Source: Ilyonectria destructans
Taxonomy: Eukaryota > Ascomycota > Sordariomycetes > Hypocreales > Nectriaceae
Length of the DNA: 64,000 bases
Reading direction: 5' to 3'
Assembly: GCA_020740775.1 (NCBI GenBank)
Contig: JAHEWK010000013.1
Location: 992,001 to 1,056,000 of the forward strand
The notes beneath the pieces were generated by a model that did not search any database, had not been told where the DNA came from, and saw only the letters and a list, made by a program, of their open reading frames with translations. Each line of letters opens with the position of its first letter. Position 1 is the first letter of the stretch. The position numbers and the translations under genes were made by a program. Shown one piece after another: positions 26,884 to 38,700 of this stretch.

Positions 26884-27615
26884 CACCGGTGGGAGCTTTG
26901 GGAGGTGTGGAGCCAACGGGGAGGGAGGAACATCATGCGACTGACGAACAGCGCCCGTCCTGGGAGGACAAGAGGAAAATAGGCGGAAGCAATGCCATTA
27001 GAACAGGCGAGTGGCAACAACAATGCCGGTGAACCCGGAGACCAAGGTCACATTTACGGAGTCTAAATCTAGTTTAGCCTCCAGGAGGCCGATAAGCTAC
27101 TTTGGGAGACGGAGGGCCGGCAATTACGCCGGGTTTGCCGTACATGGCCGGTGTAAGGTGGGCCGGAGAATACTAGCGCATATAAAGATCCTGTCATGGG
27201 ACATTATAGACCCGCGGAGATGGCGTGCCAAATGACCGGAGTATAGGGGCTAAATAGAAGCGATGAATTAATATTAGATAGTCCCAGCTGTTGGGTGGGA
27301 GCTCCAAGATATCAGGGGTATAATGCGGAGAAATCAGGGGAATGGATAGCTTCAAATGTGGAGAGTGGATCAAAGATTCCTGATGGTTTACACTAACGGC
27401 TACTGATAATGGTATCTGATTGCTTGCGTCTTCTTCCTCAATGTTCTGTGCAGGAATCTAGCGATACCGGATCTTTATTATCCGCAATGACCAGTCCATG
27501 GTGTGGCACTCACTGTAAAGCTAGAGCTCACCCACACCTTCTCTCATCCTCTCTGCATCCAACCGGTAATCACCGGACCGTACCTCAACCACCCCATTCT
27601 GGCACCTCTGTGGTC
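26884..27615. promoter_or_regulatory. Divergent promoter, sugar kinase and Zn2Cys6 regulator
   Basis: A 732-base head-to-head region. The segment 27060-27190 is dense in CGG/CCG triplets, including CGG-N8-CCG near 27119-27132, which are candidate operator sites for the zinc-cluster regulator encoded to the right. No gene inside. Confidence 0.5.
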
Positions 27616-29516
27616 ATGTCTCCAAACGGTCAGACCATCGTGGCTCGTCATGCAGGAGAACCTGTAGTACCCGCAGAGACGGCGGAGCCCAAGGCTCGAA
27701 AAGCTTGCAGTGGGTTTCCGAAGCTTGAAACCTGGTCTGAGTGGTGCTAATTGGTTGGTCACAGTTAATTGCCGAAGGCAGAAGATGAAATGCAGAATAG
27801 ACAACGGAAACATATGTCGGAGATGCAGGCGTTCTGGCAACCCTTGCATTTTTGTACCTCGGTCCAATGCTTCTGTCCCATTCATGCCAGGGTCTTTGCC
27901 CCTGACTAACCCGACTCACATCGAATTCAACAGTGAGATATTGCGAAGACTTCAGTCCATCGAAGAATACATCGGTCTTTCCAGATCAAAACCCAATGAG
28001 GCAGAAACAGCCTATGAGATAGACCTTAATGGAGAAGATGAGTTACTAGAAGAAGACAGTTCTTTGAATTCTCTATGGGAAGCCGTTCGGTGCCTCGAAA
28101 GGATAAGCCCCAGCTCCATCGATGCTTCGATATGGCGGAGGAGTACCATCAAGAACCTCTGGCAGATGTATGTAACCTTGAGTAGAGCGCATTTCCTCTC
28201 CACTAACACAACTCTAGCTTCAATGAAAAGACGCCGGGACTCCACTTTCTTCCAAGCAAACAACGATTTTCTGCCCCTCGGCCACTGCTTCTGGCTTCCA
28301 TTCTATACTGCTCAAGCACTCGTGGAACTACTGAAGTAGCTGAGCTGGCACCGCATTATTTCAATGTACTCTGTAATGCCATCGCGCAACTGAGTATTCC
28401 GAATAGCGAAATTGGACACTCTCCAGACGATCCAGGTTCAGTGGAAGAATGGGCATTTCAAACCGTGTTAGCCATCATTTTGGCTGGGCTCTTAACCGAG
28501 GGCAGCGTCCGGGAGACGGGTATTTGGATCTCTGTCGCGCATCGTTTAATCCTTGAGAATTGTCCACCACACATCGATGAGAGGTCTAGGGACTGGCGGA
28601 AGCTTTTTACTGGCGTTCAAATTGTTGATCTGGAGCATGCCTCTCTTCACATGGCTGCTCCTGTCATTCCACGGGAGCCGCCCCTCCCATCGCTCACCAT
28701 ATCACATAGGGATCAACTCTACCGGCTATCTCGAATGATGCACACCGGCCTAACTCACTTCACTGGACGCGGCTTGCCAACCATTTGGTCATGTTTTACC
28801 GGTAGCCCCTCGGAAACTACCTGGTCAGCATATCCGTTTAGTCCTGTCGATGCAGCTGTCATCCGCGACTGGGCTAGACAGCTTGACGACTGGCTCGTAG
28901 AGTTTAGCAAGGAGGTTGATGACAGTGAGCAGGACCGCCAGTCAGTCTTTCGTCAGTATGTGTTACACCGACTGCTCGTTTTGTCCATCTACCATCCCGC
29001 CAGGGGATGCAACCTTCACTCTAATAGCATCACCCCCAAGGAGCAATACGAACTGCTACTTTCAGCACGTGCGACTCTCAAGCTCCACTTAAACGACAAG
29101 GCGATTTGGTCCAATTGGGATCTCGTCATGATCACATGGGCCGCTCTTATTGTGATACAGGGTGTGGAAGGCGGCAACGGAGAAGCAGATGGTGAGTCAA
29201 ATTCACATCTATTTATGTTACATCATCGATTATGTACTCATTGTTGTCAGACCTTGGAAATATCCGCATCCACCTTGACTTCCTGAGGCAGACGAATGAG
29301 CCAAAGCCAAGCTTACACGATAAGCTGGCCACGCGGCTTGAGCAGAGCCTGCAGGGCATGCAAACCCCAAGCCCCACGGCACTGCATGATCCCATGAGTC
29401 TTCCTGTGATAAGCCCAGATCTGGACTACTCATGGCAGATCTTCAACCAGGCCAGCCTGGATCAGGTGACGTTTGGGATCTGGCCGGAAGCGACGGATAT
29501 ACAACCCATACAATGA
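27616..29516 (+). CDS. Zn(II)2Cys6 transcription factor
   Basis: Four exons (27616-27709, 27765-28167, 28218-29191, 29251-29516) join in phase to 578 residues. Intron 1 splits the zinc cluster just after its first Cys. The joined cluster reads KACINCRRQKMKC then a CRRCRR block and NPC, spacing C-x2-C-x6-C-x7-C-x2-C-x6-C. The middle domain has SAPRPLLLASILYCSS after the third exon joins, matching the fungal transcription factor domain, and later WISVAHRLILENC. Without the 28168-28217 intron the frame runs into a stop at 28339, so that intron is essential. The gene lies between a hexokinase-family kinase and glucosamine-6-phosphate deaminase and is a candidate pathway regulator. Its target is inferred from position only. 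The start could lie further upstream (27409 or 27487), but the added residues look non-coding. Confidence 0.85.
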
Positions 29517-29593
29517 GAATGGTACCAAAAGATGCAATCCTGACTGTCTCGAGTTCTATCTAAAATCTATTTATTCTTACCAAGTTTCATGTT

Positions 29594-30651
29594 TCAATGG
29601 AACGGTGCAATTCGTGACGACATGCTATCCGGTGACAGCTCTCCATCCGCGAGAGCATCTCTCTCCAGCGCAAACTTGGACTGGGGTGTTTGAGGCGGCG
29701 ACACCAGCGACGATGTTCTCAGTCGCTTCAAGTCCCGCATCCCCTGGGTTTCCTTCGCCGCGGGCTCAATGCTTTTAAAGTACTATGACCGAGTTAGCGC
29801 ATAGAGTTCCAGCATAAACATCGTAGAAAGAGACTCATACCCGCACAGTCTTGACCTGCAACTCCATAGTAGCATCCTCATCCACGATGATCATGCTGGA
29901 TGGATGCATTTGCAAGCACGAGAGTGTATACATGTGGCTCACTCCCTCTTCAATCGACTTCTTGACAGCGAGGGCCTTGCCTACGCCTGTCGCGATGATG
30001 ACCACTTCCCTAGCGTCCATAACCGTCTGTACACCAACCGTCAAGGCCATCCTGGGAACCTGGTCCATATTTCCTCCAAAGAACCGAGCATTCGCCAGCA
30101 CAGTGTCGTATGCAAGCGTCTTGACCCTAGTCCTGCTCACTAAGCTCGACCCCGGCTCGTTGAAGGCAATGTGTCCATCACTGCCCACGCCGCCCAGGAA
30201 AAGGGCAACCCCACCCACAGCCTTTATTCTCTCCTCGTACCTGTCGCATTCTGCCTGAAGATCTCGTGCGTTTCCATCGAGGATGTTCACGTTCTCAAGA
30301 GGAATGTCCACTTGTGAGAAAAAGTTGGTGTGCATGAAGGAATGGTAGGACTCGGGGTGCGATTGAGGTAGGCCGACGTACTCGTCCATGTTGAACGTGA
30401 CGACATTGCAAAAAGAGACTTGACCATCTCGGCATGCTGTTATAAGGTTGCGGTAGACAGGCAGGGGGCTACTGCCGGTAGGAAGGCCGAGGACGAAAGG
30501 CTTGGATGCGGTGGGGGCAAAGGTGTTGATTCGGCCTGGTGATGATGAAATTAGAGGCGAATGGATGACTAGATTTAAATAGCATACTGATGATGTGGTT
30601 GGCAACTTGCAGAGCAGCTGCCTCAGGGTCATCGCGAATGATCAGTCTCAT
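29594..30651 (-). CDS. Glucosamine-6-phosphate deaminase (NagB family)
   Basis: Three exons on the minus strand (30651-30588, 30535-29841, 29782-29594) join in phase to 315 residues. Converts glucosamine-6-phosphate to fructose-6-phosphate and ammonia, the last step of GlcNAc/chitin-monomer breakdown. Motifs: [55 protein letters not shown] with the catalytic DGHIAFNEP signature, and [21 protein letters not shown]. The last exon continues the conserved VKTVRYFK and then adds a hydrophilic Ser/Pro-rich tail of about 55 residues ending at 29594, which bacterial enzymes lack. Cytosolic. The stop lies 77 bases from the stop of the convergent Zn2Cys6 gene. Confidence 0.93.
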
Positions 30652-32417
30652 GATGGCGTAGGCTTAGTGTTCGGATTGTTGGTGTAATGTCTTTCGCAGT
30701 TCTTAGTGTTTGTAGGTGACTTGAGAAGAATATCCAGAATAGTGCTGAAAGACATCAAATCCCATATTATTTCTTCTCTATGTGCTCTATGACTCTTCTT
30801 ATCTCACTAGTCAGAACATCTGAACTTACAATGTGTGGCATATCGAGTGATGCCGGCAAAGGAGCCGGAGGTCCCAAACGCCGAGCATACCCGGTCATCG
30901 CCGGGTCCTCCGATCCCATGCCGGTGCTCTTTGGCATTATGCCATGCTTTGTGCTGACGCTTAGCCATATTTGGCCACGCCCTGATCGAGATTTTAATGC
31001 AGGAGTCAGGTACAACTTTGTGGCTAAGTTAATGCGAATTCTACTGCTGGTTAGTCTCATGTTATTGTCTGATGCGCGAAGGCGAGGTCATCTCAGATCT
31101 GTTAGCACTCGTTGCCACGATTGTAGTATTTGCAAAATTTGAATAGCAAGATATTGACAATACTAATATGAACTATTACTATTTTCATTTAACGCATTGC
31201 TATTCGGGTTGTTCGCTTGTGGGTTGAATGGCCACCGAGTGTCAATCTTCAAGGTATGTGTACGCTGAAGCTACAGGAGAGTGGCGAAAATACCGGTTAG
31301 TCAGCAGCTACAGTAGAATCAACGCATCCAGGTGAACGATCTGATGGATCCTCATGAATTTATAGATTCAGAGCCTTATCTTATCTAAAAGGCCATGATT
31401 CAAGAGTTGACTGATGCCAAATTCATTGAACAATAGCACTACAACGTTCTAGCGAACAATTCTAGGTTCCACGGACAATCCAAGGGTAACACCAGATCCA
31501 AAGCTAAGTATCCCGCTTCTTTATATGCCACTGGTCTTGAAGCAAGGAAGCACAATGCTAACGTGCGATAGTCAATAGAAAATTAATAGCAAAACGACGA
31601 TCTAAACCAAGATCGCAATCTCAGTTTCACTCCCTCAAAGAACGCATTCCCTACAGAACGATGAAGAAATTGCTAATTCCTTTGTCTCGCTCGCATTCAA
31701 CAATCTCCCGTTCTCGTGTATGCAAACCAGATGCCTAAGCGCCGACGTTGAGGGCAAATCCCAACGATTATGACCCCAATGGGATGTAATGACTTCCGGC
31801 CTTTTTCTCCCATATCTAATAGAAACTTGGGACAACCGCTCTCTAGATTTTCTTGTTTTTATTTAAAAAGACGCCTCACCAACCCGTGCCCTTGGTTCAG
31901 CGTGTTCTTGGCTCACCTGAACCTTCACTTCGGAATAAATACTATGGCTATGTTCAGTATTTTTGCTGTTAAAGTGAATAGTTCATATGCTTTGGGTCTC
32001 TTGCGATGCGAGCATTTGGGACTTCACTAAGACCGGAGACGTTAACAATTTGCCGCCAGGGGGGAAATGCAGAAGCGGTCCATCGCCACTGTCTCTGCTA
32101 GTTGCTCTTCAACCGCACTCGGAACTGGAAATGGGAAATTGCGAAAAGTCCGAAGATTCAATCTTCTGTAGACAGGCATATGATGCAATCGGGTTGGGCA
32201 TGCATTTTCCGCTAGTTCCGAGCCAAGAGGTCTCACGCATTAGCCTGAGAGCTAATTGCGGAATGTCATGTACATGCCTCTCAAGACATTGAACAAAAAA
32301 GTTTCAATTCGCCCGAGAGATATTATTCTACAGCTTCGTCAGCGATTTCAGCCCGAGTCCATTTAATAAATCGACATTCCAGTTTTTCACTCGCACCCCG
32401 AAAGTAATCTATTGACC
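30652..32417. other. Intergenic, 1.8 kb without a supportable gene
   Basis: AT-rich sequence. The longest frame (30780-31142, +) has no signal, domain or splice continuation. The part nearest 30651 is the deaminase promoter. The rest probably belongs to the degraded neighbourhood of the pseudogene at 32418. Confidence 0.5.
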
Positions 32418-34093
32418 ATGGTCAACTTGAACTTTTTCGCTCGCACCAGCCTGGTTGCAGGCATTTCTACTCTACTTCTCGTCGGGGGGAGATGTCAAAT
32501 ACCCAATTTACTGAAAGAAAACTCAATCCGCTCCAAACTTGTTTAGTAGACGCTGTCCACGGGATATCAACTTTGCGTACAATTCCCGAGCGAGCCAAAC
32601 TACCCTCCAACGACATTCGGCCCTACAACTTCAATGTTCAGTACCGCCAGCCGCATTCATGTATCTGAATACTTCTCTTCAAGTTTCTGCCATTATCTCT
32701 TGCGCTTTTGGCAATGACATCAAAGTCTAAGCTGGGAGCGGTGGTCACGACCTCACCAATAAAGGCATGTCTAATACACTACTGTTTCTGAACATGTTTG
32801 TTAACTCATAGAAGCTCTTGGTGGGAGTAGCGGAAATCTCGTGGTTGACATGAAAAACTTCAAAAAGGTCGAGGTTCAAGCTAGCAACGGCATAGCTACT
32901 GTCGGGCCCGGAAATACCCTCAAGACTTTGGTTGAAGGACTTTACGCACAGGAAGCGCGATTTATGCTACATGGATCCTTGGCGGCCATGCCACGGTTGG
33001 CGGCCTCGGCTACCACTCTCGTATGCATGGAGCGGCCGTCGACATCATGACAGAGGCACAGATTGTCATCGCGAACGGGAGCATACTTTATGAGTCGAAA
33101 GATGAGAACTCGGACCTCTTTTGGGCTATTCGAAGTGCTGGCGCGAGCTTTGGCATTGTGACTGAGTTCAAGTTCCAGACAAAGCCGGAGGCGAAAGAGG
33201 TCATCGACTTTACCTACTCGATATCGTCAGACACCGCAATTTTTGCCAACTCTTTCAAAGTCTACCACAAGACCATTGGCGATAAAAACCTTGAGCCAAG
33301 GCTTTCCGCAGTGGCCGTTGTTCAAAATAACGGGCTTATCATCTCTGGGTCGTTCTTCGGTTCAGAAGCAGACTACTCGAAGATGAACTTTGGCCGACTC
33401 ATCCCTGGCATTACCAACCGGACCGTCACACCACGCATCTCCCGGTATGAACACATGCGCAACTCCTTTGCGTTTGTTGACGATGTGTTCCCTGCCAATG
33501 TGTATTTTGACGCAAAAGATACGGCTGTCACATGCTAGCAATTGCCCTTCAACACCATTGACAAATTGTTCAAGCATGTACAAAGTGGAGATGCTGGGTC
33601 GGAACAATGGTTTGCTCTGATGGATCTCTATGGAGGTTCTGTGAACAAAAGGTCTGGTGACGCTTCCGCCTTTCCCCATCGGGATCTCGCCTACTTCGTC
33701 TCCATCTATGTCACATCAAAAGCGGCGACACCGCAGACTACCAAAGACTTTGTGAATCGAGCCATCCTTACGATACAGAACAATCAGCCTGAGAAGTTCT
33801 TGTCCTATGTCGGCTACAGCAACTTGAGGATCAACAAGCTACAGGAAAAGTATTGGGGGAAGAATCTGCCGCGGTTTCAAAATATCAAGACTCGGTTCGA
33901 CCCTCTGTCTGTTTTCTCGACACTAAGGTGTCCAAAAGGCGTGAGTCGAGTACATGCCAGGGGCTTAAATAGTCTGATTGGGGTTATTTATTGGAGTCAA
34001 GCATACATCTTCCTTTCAACTAGTTATAGCCAAGTTGGTAGAGAATGCAATTTCCCCCCAGACCTGAAAAGATTCTACCGCTGCATCACATAG
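32418..34093 (+). pseudogene. BBE-type FAD-linked oxidase (glyco-oligosaccharide oxidase-like), degraded
   Basis: Remnants of the whole family protein can be followed in shifting frames. There is a signal peptide-like start (MVNLNFFARTSLVAG), then YPP/DIRPYNFNVQY-like text in two frames, the FAD-binding GSGGHDLTNKG, SGNLVVDMKNFK, GGHATVGGLGYHSR, AGASFGIVTEFKF and a C-terminal NLRINKLQEKYWG region ending near FDPLSVF. Breaks seen: frameshifts near 32590-32660, an in-frame TAA at 32728-32730 where the family has Gln, an indel near 32979, and an in-frame TAG at 33536-33538. The indel removes the segment that normally holds the flavin-linking Cys after HGS. The intact family oxidises carbohydrate oligomers such as gluco- or chito-oligosaccharides. 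Non-functional as it stands. Confidence 0.85.
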
Positions 34094-34324
34094 GCAGTAC
34101 AGCAATTCTATTATTCGTGTCTATCACCTGAAGGATATAACATTTCGGCGCTTCTGTTGATACCACAGTCTTGTTAGCTATTGTGTGGAGAGGAAACCTT
34201 AGGCTTTAATACTTTAGTAATTATCGTGATATCTTCGGGCAATGCCTCTTCTACTCTATAGACTAAGAAAGCCTCAGAGATGACGTGTGCCGTTTAACCA
34301 AACGCTAGTGATTTGCACATGACT
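34094..34324. other. Convergent AT-rich spacer
   Basis: A 231-base AT-rich gap between the pseudogene and the 3' end of the rhodopsin-domain gene. Nothing recognised. Confidence 0.5.
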
Positions 34325-35772
34325 CTACTCCACGCTGGATACCGAACCCAATTTATGGCGAGACCCTTTCCTGCCACTTGAGACAACCGACACGTGGGTA
34401 CTTACAACGATACCCTGCTCCTCAGTTGAGTTCCTCTTGCTATCCGACCCTTGGCTTGAAACCGCATCTCTTGCTGCCACCTTGCAGGTAAGCTCAACTT
34501 CGTCGTCCTCTATTACATGGCGTGTCGCGTTATTATGGGTCGGGCTGGAGATCCCGAAGCGGCCCGGATTTCGCATACTATTGGCCACCTGTGTTCCCTT
34601 TCTCGATGCGACTGTCTTGTCGCTGATGTAGTACGGGTTGCTGCCTGACCTGTGTGGTCTGTTGAATCGGAAGAGCGGCGCAAATGTAGGAAGGCAGGCC
34701 GATACGATGGCAATAGATGGCTCGATGCTGGACCATGCCATGGTGGGACCCATCCACCATGTGGCATCTAGTTGTCGAGAGAATTGGTAAATGTAATAAA
34801 TGCGCACAATGCTTGCAATGCACACGCTGTTTTAATTAGAGGATGGTTAGATGAATGAAGGGGATGGCAATAACTCACAAGCCCCCGAGTAGCATAATTC
34901 CAATGGTTGAAGCCTTCAACTTTTTGCTCAATTGAAGCTCCAGAATTCTAGGAATAGGAACGATCAGAATCATAATGTCGTTGAGCATGTTGATGATCCC
35001 CAGGGCTAGTAAGAAGCTTTTAATATTAATGCATTGGCCCTCAGCACCGGCGTACTGGTTCCAATAGAAGTTTATCGGCCGACAAGCCGTGGCCATGATG
35101 ACCCAAAGGATAACGGGGTAGGAGGTTGCGAGAAAGAAGGCCACCCAGTATAGGATGGAGAACATGCTCCTTGGTGATGGGCTTGAGTAGAGTAGACGGC
35201 GATAAAAGAGGAGGATGCTGATCTTGGTGGCAGTGACAGCCAACCCATAAATATATCCCTCGGCATATATAACCTGCGAAGACATCAGCGTCAGACATTG
35301 CTCAGTCAGGATGGTGTGGTTGGAGACGCAGCGGTATGCATACCTTGAGAAGATTTAATAGTCGGGGGATATCTGTTGTCCAGACGTGCTCACCGGCACC
35401 GTATTCCCCTGCTGTTTGTATGTGAGAAGTTGTCAGAAGGAGGCACGAGATCGGCGTTTACTTACCCAAAACGGTAATGGCCACGGTTCCGCCACAGCAA
35501 AACTACCATCAAGGAGGTCAGTCATGGTTCCAATCGGTGAGTGGTTGGTAGACAAAGCTCACAGTACTGAAGATGATGACATAGTCATCGAACCAAAGCC
35601 GGGCCCCCTTCAGTCTGCGCACATACAGCCGCAGGGCCACGGCCGCCACGGCGAGGCCCAAGGAAACAGACACGGCGACGTTGTGGTTTACGACCAGTCG
35701 TTCCTCGAGGTCCATGCCCTCCGGGGGCTCCCCAAAGGCAGCCAAAATGACGGGGTCGACAGTGATGACCAT
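34325..35772 (-). CDS. Rhodopsin-domain (Pth11-like) seven-helix membrane protein
   Basis: Five exons on the minus strand (35772-35563, 35502-35466, 35411-35344, 35273-34879, 34826-34325) join in phase to 403 residues. Hydrophobic segments and loops follow the fungal rhodopsin-like integral membrane domain: LRLYVRRLKGARLWFDDYVI after helix 1, WTTDIPRLLNLLKV, TKISILLFYRRL, CRPINFYWNQY, NMLNDIMILIVPIPRI, IASIVRIYYI and SIEPSIAIVSACLPTFAPLF. The last 150 residues are a cytosolic Ser/Thr-rich tail. The family includes Pth11-related candidate receptors; ligand and signalling partner are unknown. No extracellular CFEM cysteines precede the domain. The start at 35772 is the best guess; an in-frame ATG at 35715 is also possible. 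Confidence 0.85.
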
Positions 35773-38700
35773 TGCGATCAAAGCCAATCCGGGACCGTGA
35801 TTCGAGAAGACGAAAGCAAGAACCAACAGCGACCAAAAGGTCGGGTCCTGCTGGGAACAAGAAGGCGTGCCATTTAAGCAGGCCGCGTTCCTTAGATGTC
35901 GATCCACTCTGCTATCATCCACTATCGTCCGCAGTCCCCTGCTCGACGCCATTCCCGCTCTCCCCTGCAAGCGTTGCAACGGTTGGAAAGTCAAATAATG
36001 CACAGACGTCTCTGACGGCACGTGGAGAGCCGGCACCTGATGAAAAGCAAAGAGCCGGCGCGGTATGGCCATGTATCAACCCACCCCGTCCAGCCGGATC
36101 CGTATCCATGCAAGGGGGGTTGGGACCCCTGAACACTAACATGTCATAGTAGCCGGGCGAGGCGGGACGAATCTGGTAATCTAGTCGGCAGGCGTCACTA
36201 CTACATAGTAGACTAGATAAGTATCGTCGTCCAGAATCAGGTTGGATCGTGATAATCAGCTCCAGAAAGCTCAAGGTTCGTTGCATCCCCATCCCGTTCT
36301 CCATCTGGCTTCAGATCAGGGCGCTTCTTCCGACATATCCGCCTTCTCCAAGCCACCTTGCTCCTTACGCACACGAACCAAAAGGCGGTCCACCTACACC
36401 CCAGTCTCAAGTGGTCCTCGAGTGGTCCTACAGCGATCCCTCAATCCCACCAGAGAAATGAAATCCAGCTTTACTGATAGGAACAAGGTCACTCGCCCAT
36501 GGGCATCGTTCCAATTGCGGCAAAAGCTTCGCTGGTCTCAGCCGCCGCACACCGGGTGGCCTCACCATTCGAAGAATCGCACGCTCCCACCGGACTCGTC
36601 GCACTCAAAAGCAAATAAAGAGGCCAATTGCGAATCCCCAATTTACGTAGATCGAACGACCGACCCGCGCCGAGTACGATCTGGTCCCGGCGGTCATGAG
36701 CGCCAGATCGAACCTAGCGCCCATTCCAAGCGTTTTGAATACATTGGCCGACGGATGAGCACGAGGTGGCAAATTCGCCGTGGCATGGAGCTCCCACGAA
36801 CGGAAAAACCGTCAGCTCTAAAGAAAGCGTCCGTGCCAAGCTGAGCGTTTCAACTTACGGATATTCAGCGGGTTCATCGTCACCATCGTGATAAATACCG
36901 TATCATCTCCAGCACGAATTCGTCAATCGTCCCCGAGATCCCCAAGCCCTCGAATCTCCGACGGCAATGCTCAACCCCAGTACCATGCGTTGAGAATAGT
37001 TGAGAGCAACAAAATTTCGCTAGTTGCGCAAAGATATCTATCAGCTACAACTTAATGATGACGACGACAGCAAGCGTTTAAGCTCCATATTCGGCGAGAC
37101 TCTACGCAGCGTTGTCGACCACCAACAACACTCAGAGACAATCAGGGATCCCCCCGACTATGTCAGGCACCAGGTCCAGGAGCATTGAGGTCTTTGAAAG
37201 ATGGCAGTACACTAAAAATACATTTCCCATTCCTCAGAAGACAATCGCATGGTTTCACCAGAGCCGACCGGTACCTGAATATGCGCGGCAGACCTTATCG
37301 CCCGGAGTGATTCACAGTTCGGCAACATTTTGCGACATATTAGTTACGATATACCAGTGGAGAATATGGCCATACTGCCTAAAATCTAACGTGAACACCT
37401 GTGGGAGCGACTTTGTTGACCTAGATCTCTCAGTTACGTATGCTATTCATCATTTGCTTCCCAGTGTTCAAGCAAGCTCCAGATCACGCTAAGGACCGGG
37501 ACTTAAACTATGTGCATCGACAGCCCTGCCACACGATTGCGACTGAGTATCCAGTGGGACTTCCCCCCTAATTACGGCAACACAGACTCTGTGCGAGATG
37601 AGGATGACCATTGCCATGACCTCATTAATGCGGCTGTGCTTTGTTCCATATGTGTGGCTGAGATCTGGGAAGAATATCGGAAAAAGGTCTAACCTTGGAT
37701 AAGCACAAGCACAGCCACAGCAGAGAAGCCAAGTTCATCACTGACAAGCCCGAATCTCTTCCGAGGCCCCCAAGCCGTCGAATCTCAGACTACAGCTTCC
37801 AGCCCTCGATCCTTGTAATCTAAGCGATGGAAGTGCCATTGAGTAGCAACATAGATTGAAAACAAAATACGGGGGTAGGGAGAAGAGCGCCCACATGGGC
37901 AGAGCGTGTACGCAAGTCTCGGATATGCGAAGCAGCACGGTCGCGAAATATCACGATCTCGGATACGGACATGTCATCAGGTTTCGTAGAAGAAGATTGC
38001 AGGACTGGCCAGGTAACTCCAGTTGATACTCCATTAACAATCATTTCGCCCACTGTGCCATCAGCGTTGACGGGTGTAGAAGATCTCAGTTTAATGGTGT
38101 GGGTCATACCCTTAAACGACCAACTGCCAGAGAAATGTCGTGGCCGCCGGTAAAGATATCCCCGCTAGACTCCATCGCATTCAGGTTGGGTCCAAAGACG
38201 ATCTAGCGGGGTCTCACAAAGATGCCAACTGAATCCGCATATACTAAGTCAATTAGCAATTCAAATGCGGGGCAGTAATGGGCTGATTTGCTCTTCATAT
38301 GGCCACGAAATTATCCACTCGGCTTGGTATCCGTCATGCGTCGTGTTGCTTAGAGTGACTCTTCCGGCAAAGCCAGAGCGCTTGATGGAGACATCAAGTT
38401 ACTTAACTTACACCCCGAACCAATTGTCGGATGAAAATGTCATTTCTGGTCTCTCACGCCGTTGTTGTAGCACCGCGCTCCGCAACGTGGAAGCCACAGT
38501 AACAGTTGGTCAGTGACGTCGTAGACCTCCTTGCCCTGTCATTGAAGCCATGTTGGCCATTTCCTGTCACCTCCCCCTTATTCTGCTGCCCCTGGCCTTT
38601 GTACAACCTCATAATCCTTGCGCCACGATCCGGAGAAGTAAGGTGCGGGCAGTGTGGCCGTGGTACATGGTTTCAGCCCCGCGGACAATAAAGAGCTGGG

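Noticed and set aside
30780..31142. Plus-strand 120-codon frame
   Set aside because: Hydrophobic patches but no start context, no domain and no splice continuation.
36242..36844. Plus-strand 200-codon frame in the gene-poor tract
   Set aside because: Composition is not coding-like, no domain, no neighbouring exon.
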